This document shows positions 1 through 5,292 of a DNA stretch of 8,038 nucleotides, piece by piece. The translations under genes were made by a program, and so were the position numbers. The notes beneath the pieces are model-generated. The model searched no databases and had not been told where the DNA came from. It saw only the letters and a list, made by a program, of their open reading frames with translations. Numbering within the stretch: the first letter of the stretch is position 1; the number at the start of each line of letters is the position of its first letter. Source of the stretch: Candidatus Hermodarchaeota archaeon (GTDB lineage Archaea > Asgardarchaeota > Hermodarchaeia > Hermodarchaeales > Hermodarchaeaceae); contig JAEOTD010000137.1 in assembly GCA_016839995.1 (NCBI GenBank), positions 1 to 8,038 of the forward strand, given 5' to 3'.

Positions 1-2
1 AT

Positions 3-1118
3 TTTTGGCTAATTCGCACAAACACAGTCGGAACTCCGCTTTGGGAGATGACTTACGGTGGAATCCGCAATGATTACTGCTATTCACTGCAGGAGACTAA
101 TGATGGAGGGTTTGTTTTAGCAGGACAGTATCAGAACGAGACTGAATTCAACACGAATGCTTGGATACTTAGAACAAATTCAATTGGCGGTTCGATATGG
201 AATGTTACCTACGGGAATGGTGGATTTGAGGCTTGTTATGATATAATTCAAGGAAGTACAGGAAATTATGTGGTTGTAGGTGAAACCGAGACCTTTTCAA
301 CGGATGGGTTTGCTGCATCATATCTTGACAATGGAACCCTTCTGTGGAATACAACCTTTGGTACGTCAACAGCAAATTATGCCTACGCAGTAACGGAATG
401 TAATGATGGCAGTTATGCTGTAACAGGTCGAACTGAAGAAAGTGGGGTAAGTGGAAGTGATGAGAATCTTTGGTTAGTCCGATTAAGTAGTGGTGGCTCT
501 CATCTTTGGAATAAAAGCTATGGTGGGAGCTTAAGTGATGAGGGACGGGCAATCCTTCAAACATCTAATGGTGATTTCATAATAGCTGGGAAAGGAGAAG
601 GAATTCATCTGGGGTCGTATGCGTGGTGTTTTCAAGTTCCAGATGATGCACTATCGAAATGGTCATTCCGATTCCCCAGTCCACCGAATTTCTTTCTCAT
701 TGGATTGGGATCCGGATTAGCCTGTCTTGTACTTTTCGGAACTTTTCTTATCTTTCATCGAAGCAAGACTGAGATATCAATCCCATTATCCAAGCCTTCA
801 AAACAAATCATCAGAAAATCCTACAACTCGCCCCGTCTTCCTGGAGAAATTACGTTAATTCTGAAAGGGAAGAATAAGTGCTCTCAATGTGGAGAACGCT
901 CACCTCGCACTGAAGTACGTTGTCCCCACTGTAAATCATATCTACATCGGTGCTTCTTTTGTGATAAGCCTATTCAAGAAAATGACCCAATATTATTTTG
1001 CCCGAGTTGTGAAGCCTTAGCCCATCAAGACCACATGGAAGACTGGCTAGCGAAACGTCAGTATTGCCCACGGTGCAAATTCCGGTTCAAGAAAGATTCA
1101 TCCACTTCTCGTCTTTAG
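3..1118 (+). CDS. Membrane-anchored beta-propeller protein with C-terminal zinc ribbon and RING/PHD-like domain (5' partial)
   Basis: The reading frame is open to the left edge, and its first visible residues already match the repeat, so the ATG at 48 is internal and the true start lies outside. Visible are one partial and four further repeats of about 45-60 residues, each with a DGG/NGD...aG turn, a (A/L)WxxR strand and a closing LWN.TYGG strand. Such repeats form beta-propeller blades. One hydrophobic helix follows (about 690-758), then a Lys/Arg-rich segment, predicting propeller outside and tail in the cytoplasm. The tail has a zinc ribbon (C-x2-C-x12-C-x2-C, 879-932) and a cross-brace module (951-1076): C-x2-C-x12-C-x2-C-x4-H-x2-H-x10-C-x2-C. 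That spacing resembles Nse1-type RING or PHD fingers, with His as the sixth ligand. Asgard archaea are known to have ubiquitin-type systems with RING proteins, so an E3-like or protein-binding role is possible but unproven. Several N-x-S/T sequons lie on the propeller side. Confidence 0.88.
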   Translation, partial: FWLIRTNTVGTPLWEMTYGGIRNDYCYSLQETNDGGFVLAGQYQNETEFNTNAWILRTNSIGGSIWNVTYGNGGFEACYDIIQGSTGNYVVVGETETFSTDGFAASYLDNGTLLWNTTFGTSTANYAYAVTECNDGSYAVTGRTEESGVSGSDENLWLVRLSSGGSHLWNKSYGGSLSDEGRAILQTSNGDFIIAGKGEGIHLGSYAWCFQVPDDALSKWSFRFPSPPNFFLIGLGSGLACLVLFGTFLIFHRSKTEISIPLSKPSKQIIRKSYNSPRLPGEITLILKGKNKCSQCGERSPRTEVRCPHCKSYLHRCFFCDKPIQENDPILFCPSCEALAHQDHMEDWLAKRQYCPRCKFRFKKDSSTSRL

Positions 1119-1151
1119 GTGTCCAGGAAGAGAAAGTCACGAAAAGGTACG

Positions 1152-1168
1152 TTTTTTAATCTATAAGG
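1152..1168 (+). promoter_or_regulatory. T-tract and TATA-like element between the two propeller genes
   Basis: A run of six T (1152-1157) lies 34 nt after the upstream stop codon and runs into AATCTATAAGG. The T-run could end transcription of the RING-propeller gene. The CTATAAG part (1161-1167) could be the TATA box of the next gene, whose GTG lies about 42 nt downstream. Both readings rest on composition and spacing only. Confidence 0.35.
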
Positions 1169-1193
1169 GGGCGAATTCTACCAAGAACGTTTT

Positions 1194-1200
1194 GAGAGGT
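1194..1200 (+). promoter_or_regulatory. Shine-Dalgarno site of second propeller gene
   Basis: GAGAGGT ends 8 nt before the GTG at 1209. The codon just upstream of that GTG is TAA (1206-1208), so no earlier in-frame start is possible. Spacing and stop together fix the start at this GTG. Confidence 0.7.
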
Positions 1201-1208
1201 CGTGTTAA

Positions 1209-2588
1209 GTGTCTCAAACCTCCACAAAGACCACAGTTTTTCTCCTTTCTGTACTAGCCCTAACTGGATTCTATATTCACACACTTTACACGGTTCCTCT
1301 GGAGCCAATGGCTAAGGCTCTTCCAGAAGCATATTCACCTCGTGAAAACGATCAGCAGTGGAGTCAACTCTTTGATCATGATCAATCAAGACAGCCCCTT
1401 TCCATTATTGAGAGCCACCAAGGGGGCTTTGTGGTTGCTGGGCATACAATTCACGGCACATCTGGCTTGGGTGATGAAACGGTCTGGCTGGCAAAAACAG
1501 ATTCAGACGGGGATATTGAGTGGGAACAGGTGTATATGGGTGGACATCGTGGTTGGGGAGAGGCAATTGTGGAATGCCGAAATGGGGACATAGCATTAGC
1601 TGGAGTAATTGATGACGAATTTTCCACGGTCTTAGTCATGCGCATTGATTCGCAAGGAAATCAATTATGGCAACAGATATTCAACTTTACCCAACATCAA
1701 GAAGCTTACTCAATCATTGAGTTACCCTCAGGTAATCTGGTTGTTTGTGGATGGATTTGGACGTATCGTCCCACCAATCCAATTGATGGGTTACTCATTT
1801 GTCTTGATTCGTCCGGTTCCTTACTGTGGCATCAACGATATGGAGGGGTGCTGGGTGAGCGGTTTTACTCACTGACCTATGTTCTTGGTGGAGGGCTAGC
1901 AATTACCGGATTCACCGAAAGTTATGGGAACCCGTTAGGGCAAATTTGGATTGTGAACACGGATCTACAAGGCAATCCCCTATGGAATGTTACCTCCGGA
2001 GGTGCTGCCATTAGTCGTGGCCATTGCATCATCAGCAATCCTCAAGGCGAACTCACTGTTGCTGGAGTTCGACAACATGAAGAAACAGAGAGGCTTGACG
2101 CATTTGTTTTACATACGACATCAGATGGAGACCAAGTATGGAACCTAACCTTGGGTGAAGAATTGGATGAAGTGGCCAATGCATTAATTGCTTGTTCTAC
2201 TGGAGGCTTTGCAATTGCTGGAAAAGTATCTCAGTCTGATGAAAGCCCTTGGCATGATATGTTAGTCGCTAGGCTAGATGATTATGGTCAGGTTTTGTGG
2301 CAAAAGGCCTATGGTGCAGAAGGCAATGACATTGGGATTTCACTCGTTGAATGCTCCGATGGTGACTTTGTACTCGCTGGAACGACCTCCAGCTTTGGCT
2401 ACTTAAGCGGTACTGCTTGGCTTACTCGTGTTCCCGATGCTCCACCACCCCTTGTTGATCCACGGCAAGTGGATCTCCCTACGACCCTTCTGGGCTTGAC
2501 GCTTGCTCTGATTGTCCTTGGAGTAACTGGTGCAATTTACCTTAGAAGTCGACGAGAAATTAAAGGCAGAATTCAGCAATGTTCCTAG
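1209..2588 (+). CDS. Seven-bladed beta-propeller surface protein with N- and C-terminal membrane segments
   Basis: This 459-residue protein starts at a GTG. Residues about 10-27 form a hydrophobic signal peptide or signal anchor. Seven repeats follow, each with a GG(F/L)..aG turn, a (V/A)W(L/I)..(T/D) strand and a GN.LW...YGG strand. The seventh repeat lacks the closing W-strand, and a lone strand with QQWSQLF sits before repeat 1. This is the arrangement expected when the N-terminus completes the last blade (velcro closure) of a seven-bladed propeller. A C-terminal helix (about 424-445) is followed by a basic tail (RSRREIKGR), predicting propeller outside and tail inside. It is a paralogue of the upstream gene: both end the propeller with AW(C/L)..VPD and then a helix, but this one has no zinc domain. 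No catalytic motif is visible, so binding or adhesion is the likely role, by inference. Sequons WNVT, WNLT and FNFT suggest N-glycosylation. Confidence 0.9.
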   Translation: MSQTSTKTTVFLLSVLALTGFYIHTLYTVPLEPMAKALPEAYSPRENDQQWSQLFDHDQSRQPLSIIESHQGGFVVAGHTIHGTSGLGDETVWLAKTDSDGDIEWEQVYMGGHRGWGEAIVECRNGDIALAGVIDDEFSTVLVMRIDSQGNQLWQQIFNFTQHQEAYSIIELPSGNLVVCGWIWTYRPTNPIDGLLICLDSSGSLLWHQRYGGVLGERFYSLTYVLGGGLAITGFTESYGNPLGQIWIVNTDLQGNPLWNVTSGGAAISRGHCIISNPQGELTVAGVRQHEETERLDAFVLHTTSDGDQVWNLTLGEELDEVANALIACSTGGFAIAGKVSQSDESPWHDMLVARLDDYGQVLWQKAYGAEGNDIGISLVECSDGDFVLAGTTSSFGYLSGTAWLTRVPDAPPPLVDPRQVDLPTTLLGLTLALIVLGVTGAIYLRSRREIKGRIQQCS

Positions 2589-2597
2589 GACGGTAAC

Positions 2598-2610
2598 AAG
2601 CATTATAGGC
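2598..2610 (+). promoter_or_regulatory. Degenerate copy of the intergenic repeat core / TATA-like element before the polyferredoxin gene
   Basis: AAGCATTATAGGC differs by one base from AAGCATAATAGGC, the core of the exact 24-bp repeat found at 4581 and 5212. It lies in the 70-nt gap before the polyferredoxin gene, with 48 nt to the ATG. ATTATA is TATA-like, and a start site about 25 nt further on would leave a short leader. It may be a promoter core, a regulator site, or both. Confidence 0.4.
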
Positions 2611-2644
2611 AAAGATTCCGAAAGATAGACTAGCAGTCAGTGTA

Positions 2645-2649
2645 GAGGA
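2645..2649 (+). promoter_or_regulatory. Shine-Dalgarno site of the polyferredoxin gene
   Basis: GAGGA lies 9 nt before the ATG at 2659, supporting that start. Confidence 0.65.
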
Positions 2650-2658
2650 ACCCATTCT

Positions 2659-4113
2659 ATGACCAAAGCTCAACGGGACCGGATCATAGTCGGCGAACGC
2701 CCCAAAGTAACCAGTGAAGTCTTAGATGACACAAACATCCGGTACAACTGGAAAACCTCCTTACTTAACAAGAACCTCAAATATGATTTATCCCGCTGCG
2801 TAGGTTGTAGTCTTTGCCTTCCATGCCCTTGGGACGCAATTACGCTGGGTCCCGTGCAAGAAATTGCTGCAGGACGACTGGAAGGTGCTCCCCTCATTCT
2901 GATTGATGAAGACAAGTGCACCTTCTGTGGGCTTTGCGACTCCGCCTGTTTATTCAATGCAATAGAGGCTCGGTTCGACGACATACCAGCGGATTTACAA
3001 TACTCGCGTCTTAAAGGGAAACATGAACTCGATGAGGAGAAATGCGCTCCCTGTTTACTATGCGCAAAAATCTGTCCACGGGAAGCGATTACTGTAGACT
3101 TGAAGGTTACACCCAAACTTCAACTGGTAACCTACAAAGACCCGAAAGCCGCCCAACGTGTTGCAAAGGGATCACCAGATGCTAAAGGAACTATTGAAAT
3201 TGATGAAGACAAATGTACCTGGTGTGGATTGTGTGAACTCCTCTGCCCTGAATGCATCACCATCTATTGGTCTGAGGAAAAACCAAAACCACCTGATTTC
3301 ATACCTGCGGTCGGGATTCGGGTAGACACGACTCATTGTGATTACTGCGGGCTCTGTGAAACAATATGTCCATCTGACGCAGTGAAGGTCACCTGTGAGA
3401 CGGCTCCAACACGTAAAATAAAGGAGCCTGAGGTAACAGGGTCAATGACCATCGATGATGGATTATGTGTTGATTGTACCTTGTGTGCAGAGAAATGCCC
3501 CTATGAGGCCCTTGATGTCACCCTACCTCTAACTGGTGATATCGAAATCCAAAACCTTGAGAAATGCGATCCAACCGGCTGTGTCAATTGCTTCAATATA
3601 TGTCCGACCAAAGCCATCTACCCAACTGGTGAAAAAGACAAAATTGCCATTAACGAAAACATCTGCGTTTTCTGCGGAGCATGTGAAAACGCCTGTCCCG
3701 AACAAGTGCTCAAAGTAACACGAGACAGTTACAAATTATCTCAAATAGAAAAAGCTCGCGATTGGGAACAGGCACGAGCCCGACGGTTCTATGACCCGCT
3801 CATTGGTCAAGAGCCACGAAGAGATGATATCTATCAACGAGTAATTAAGGCACCACCCAGTCAATACAGCACATCGATTCAAACCAAATCTGATCAATGG
3901 TCTGATGACAAGGTGAGTCGCCAGCAAGCCCGGGAACGGGTTCAGAAATTACAAGAAATCATACGGATGAATTGGCGGTTGCGCCTCATGTTTGAAAGAG
4001 GGCGTGTTGACCCCCTATTTTCGGCAGTTAAGGATGAAGCAAAGAAGAAGTTTAACAAAACGGCGAAGCCAAAAAAGAAAACGAGTCCTCAGAAAACCAA
4101 ATCACAGAAGTGA
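2659..4113 (+). CDS. fwdF: Polyferredoxin with eight [4Fe-4S] motifs, FwdF/FmdF-like, with long basic C-terminal extension
   Basis: This 484-residue predicted soluble electron-transfer protein has eight ferredoxin-type cysteine motifs, starting at C47, C87, C129, C186, C227, C270, C303 and C336. They fall into four pairs, as in FwdF, the polyferredoxin that carries electrons to the tungsten/molybdenum site of formylmethanofuran dehydrogenase. Six motifs are regular C-x2-C-x2-C-x3-C; of these the second has Leu instead of Pro after the last Cys. The first motif is one residue short (C-x2-C-x2-C-x2-CP), and the seventh is C-x4-C-x2-C-x3-CP. Residues about 355-484 contain no Cys: an Arg/Gln-rich helical part followed by a Lys-rich tail. 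Known FwdF proteins of about 350 residues end near the last cluster, so this extension is unusual. The convergent FwdD-like gene, 33 nt away, supports the assignment. Other polyferredoxins (of hydrogenase or heterodisulfide reductase type) remain possible, so the symbol is tentative. Confidence 0.88.
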   Translation: MTKAQRDRIIVGERPKVTSEVLDDTNIRYNWKTSLLNKNLKYDLSRCVGCSLCLPCPWDAITLGPVQEIAAGRLEGAPLILIDEDKCTFCGLCDSACLFNAIEARFDDIPADLQYSRLKGKHELDEEKCAPCLLCAKICPREAITVDLKVTPKLQLVTYKDPKAAQRVAKGSPDAKGTIEIDEDKCTWCGLCELLCPECITIYWSEEKPKPPDFIPAVGIRVDTTHCDYCGLCETICPSDAVKVTCETAPTRKIKEPEVTGSMTIDDGLCVDCTLCAEKCPYEALDVTLPLTGDIEIQNLEKCDPTGCVNCFNICPTKAIYPTGEKDKIAINENICVFCGACENACPEQVLKVTRDSYKLSQIEKARDWEQARARRFYDPLIGQEPRRDDIYQRVIKAPPSQYSTSIQTKSDQWSDDKVSRQQARERVQKLQEIIRMNWRLRLMFERGRVDPLFSAVKDEAKKKFNKTAKPKKKTSPQKTKSQK

Positions 4114-4146
4114 ATGCGGATTACTAGCTTCTTGTTGTAGTCATGG

Positions 4147-4524
4147 CTAAGGCAAGTTTTGTATTGGAGTGATTGGCCCCTTACTCGGTTTGATGATTAC
4201 CATGGTTCCTTGACTGGGAACCATTGCCTCAATCACTGCGAATGACCACGGACTTGGAGGCATCACCACCATCCCTTCGGGCTGATTCTCTTGAAGCTTA
4301 GCCTTCACCGTTACCTGGCCAATATCAGAGTTCACATCAACCAGGTGTCCCTCTTCAAGGTTGAGACGTTGAGCGTCTCGTGACGAAATTGTAATTCGTG
4401 CTGCACATTCTTGATATTCCTTTGATAGGCTTCCCTTACTCGCTTGAGCTTCATCCACATCCAAGGCACGGGCGAGTACTAACCGAACTTCAAGGTGTGG
4501 GTATAGGAAATCACGAAGCGCCAT
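4147..4524 (-). CDS. fwdD: FwdD-like molybdopterin-dinucleotide-binding subunit of formylmethanofuran dehydrogenase
   Basis: This 125-residue protein matches the size of FwdD/FmdD, the small subunit with the C-terminal pterin-dinucleotide-binding fold of the molybdopterin oxidoreductases. Recognisable parts are A-x-ITIS followed by D-A-x-R-L-x-L-E-E-G (residues about 42-59), a short beta segment DIGQVTVKAK (67-76), the hallmark PEGMVVMPPSPW (82-93), and SKGPI near the end (114-118). In this complex FwdD helps hold the W/Mo cofactor of the catalytic FwdB subunit at the CO2/formate site. No FwdA, B or C gene is in the window. The gene is convergent with the FwdF-like polyferredoxin, so the two are not in one operon here. 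The ATG at 4524 is chosen because an in-frame TGA lies three codons upstream. An isolated MopB-type domain of another formate dehydrogenase is the main alternative. Confidence 0.82.
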   Translation of the reverse strand: MALRDFLYPHLEVRLVLARALDVDEAQASKGSLSKEYQECAARITISSRDAQRLNLEEGHLVDVNSDIGQVTVKAKLQENQPEGMVVMPPSPWSFAVIEAMVPSQGTMVIIKPSKGPITPIQNLP

Positions 4525-4556
4525 CAGTATTCACACATTCTATTGAAGTTCTCCTC
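4524..4556 (-). promoter_or_regulatory. fwdD leader: Shine-Dalgarno site and possible 4-codon mini-cistron overlapping the start
   Basis: On the minus strand GAGGAG (4556-4551) is 26 nt from the fwdD ATG, too far for a normal Shine-Dalgarno site. It is 12 nt from another ATG (4538) that opens a four-codon frame (M-C-E-Y). The stop of that frame overlaps the fwdD start as TGATG. This looks like a translational-coupling arrangement but could be chance. Confidence 0.3.
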
Positions 4557-4580
4557 TCATATTTCTTCTTTGCATAACCA

Positions 4581-4604
4581 AAACATAAAGCATAATAGGC
4601 TTTT
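4581..4604 (+). repeat. Direct repeat, copy 1 (24 bp), upstream of fwdD
   Basis: This copy is identical over 24 bases to 5212-5235; the bases just outside differ on both sides. Within it AAAGC and GCTTT form a small inverted repeat around ATAATAG. Its fwdD-proximal edge is 56 nt from the fwdD start. On the minus strand it reads as a TATA-like CTATTATGC. Confidence 0.85.
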
Positions 4605-4605
4605 A

Positions 4606-4691
4606 ATGAAACAATTTTGGCAGTATTGCCGTTGATTGTGGCTTATGTGTTATTAGCGGTTCTGATTTATTCGGATAGAAATATTCCATAG
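4606..4691 (+). pseudogene. Possible remnant of a tiny one-helix membrane peptide (frameshifted)
   Basis: From 4614 to the TAG at 4689-4691 one frame reads as a strongly hydrophobic helix (LAVLPLIVAYVLLAVLIY) ending in SDRNIP. The only nearby ATG (4606) is in another frame and stops after nine codons. One extra T in the T4 run at 4615-4618 would join them into a 28-residue peptide beginning MKQFLAVLP. Alternatives are a TTG start at 4617 giving 24 residues, a decayed gene end, or chance. No clear ribosome site is visible. Confidence 0.25.
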
Positions 4692-4752
4692 AAATGATGC
4701 TGCTTCCGCGAATAGGCTATGAGAATATAATAAGGGGAAGTCGAAGACGAAT

Positions 4753-4768
4753 CCCGAAAGGCTATATG
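4753..4768 (+). promoter_or_regulatory. BRE/TATA-like archaeal promoter candidate
   Basis: CCCGAAAG (4753-4760, BRE-like) is followed directly by GCTATATG (4761-4768, TATA-like). Initiation about 25 nt downstream would fall near 4790, just before the ATG at 4798, giving a very short leader. This supports the small frame that follows. It was found by eye and not scored against a promoter model. Confidence 0.4.
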
Positions 4769-4797
4769 TTAGAGAGGACGTATTGAAGTGAATTGTG

Positions 4798-4965
4798 ATG
4801 AGTGAAGAAGAAGTTAAAAACAAAAAGAAGACGAAGCACGTCGTCGAGGATACACAACGTCCTCCTTCGGAACGGAAACATAGAGAGATAGTCCTTCCTT
4901 CAGGCGAGCGGATAACACGATGGCAGGCGAAGAAGATCTCGAAAGAGAAAGATGAGAGTGAATAA
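4798..4965 (+). CDS. Small highly charged hypothetical protein (55 aa)
   Basis: I do not recognise this protein. It begins MSEEEVKNKKKTKH, is rich in Lys, Glu and Arg throughout, has one Trp in a segment reading LPSGERITRWQAKKIS, and ends KDESE before TAA. It has no Cys and no hydrophobic stretch, so it would be soluble, possibly nucleic-acid or protein binding; that is inference from composition alone. A BRE/TATA-like site sits about 30 nt upstream and would give a nearly leaderless transcript. A GAGAGG (4772-4777) is too far away to be a good Shine-Dalgarno site. The opposite strand has a Ser-rich frame that looks like its shadow. Frames after the stop are broken, so this could also be the surviving start of a longer decayed gene. 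Confidence 0.4.
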   Translation: MSEEEVKNKKKTKHVVEDTQRPPSERKHREIVLPSGERITRWQAKKISKEKDESE

Positions 4966-5171
4966 TAGAATCGGAAGGGCTGCTAAAGACATAGTCCACA
5001 GATCAATAGGCAATCTTCGAGGATGTCGATGAGATTATCCTTAAACGTTTTCGATTTAGATTTGCTAATATGGAAGTCTAGAAATCATTGGACATCAGGT
5101 ACGAAAGAAAGCGCGTTAATCCACAATTCAGGCACATAATTCTTCAGAGAGCGAAGAGTTTCGGATCCATA

Positions 5172-5178
5172 TTTTTTT
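5172..5178 (+). terminator. T7 tract, possible archaeal terminator
   Basis: Seven consecutive T on the plus strand lie in non-coding sequence about 200 nt after the 55-residue frame. Archaeal transcription often stops at such U-rich tracts. No strong stem precedes it. It would separate any transcript from the 4798 region from the rhomboid gene. Confidence 0.3.
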
Positions 5179-5211
5179 CACGTAATCCAAGATTTAGGTT
5201 GCACATCGGCG

Positions 5212-5235
5212 AAACATAAAGCATAATAGGCTTTT
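5212..5235 (+). repeat. Direct repeat, copy 2 (24 bp), upstream of the rhomboid gene
   Basis: This is a perfect copy of 4581-4604 in the same orientation. Its proximal edge is 57 nt from the rhomboid GTG, almost the same distance as copy 1 from the fwdD start on the other side. The GCATAATAGG part could serve as a TATA element for the rhomboid-cofC unit. Confidence 0.85.
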
Positions 5236-5292
5236 CTTCGTCAGCGAATGTACCCAGAACCTTCTCCAGTGTTCAGTGAGAGATGACGCATC

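Larger units (their letters stand above)
4525..5292. other. 768-nt gene-poor region between divergent fwdD and rhomboid genes
   Basis: No long reading frame with a recognisable product is found on either strand. The region holds a perfect 24-bp direct repeat near both ends, a short hydrophobic frame (4606-4691), a promoter-like site with a 55-residue charged frame (4798-4965), several frame-broken stretches up to about 5219, and a T7 tract. The motif AATAGGC occurs four times (4594, 4711, 5005, 5225). No tRNA or rRNA and no clear C/D-box RNA pair was seen. Confidence 0.6.

Noticed and set aside
205..564. Minus-strand frame of 119 codons opposite the first propeller gene
   Set aside because: His/Leu/Ser-rich translation typical of an antisense shadow of a real gene; the plus frame has clear repeats and continues into conserved zinc motifs.
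2670..3116. Minus-strand frame of 148 codons opposite the polyferredoxin
   Set aside because: It lies fully antisense to the first three ferredoxin motifs, and its Ser/Arg-rich sequence has no recognisable domain.
4795..4801. GTGATGA resembling the C box of a C/D-box RNA
   Set aside because: No D box (CTGA) or C'/D' pair was found at a fitting distance, and it overlaps the start of a possible small gene.
4814..4999. Minus-strand frame of 61 codons in the gene-poor region
   Set aside because: Very Ser/Arg-rich, as expected opposite Lys/Glu-rich codons; the plus-strand 55-residue frame has a better start and promoter-like context.
4605..5211. Insertion sequence bracketed by the 24-bp direct repeat
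   Set aside because: No transposase frame and no terminal inverted repeats are visible, and 24 bp is long for a target duplication. The repeat is better explained at present as a promoter or regulatory element.
4581..5235. CRISPR-like array from the repeated 24-mer
   Set aside because: There are only two copies, more than 600 bases apart, with no regular spacers or cas genes.
5284..5286. Selenocysteine at the TGA upstream of the rhomboid start
   Set aside because: No SECIS-like hairpin was seen and rhomboids are not known selenoproteins; a start at the downstream GTG explains the sequence more simply.
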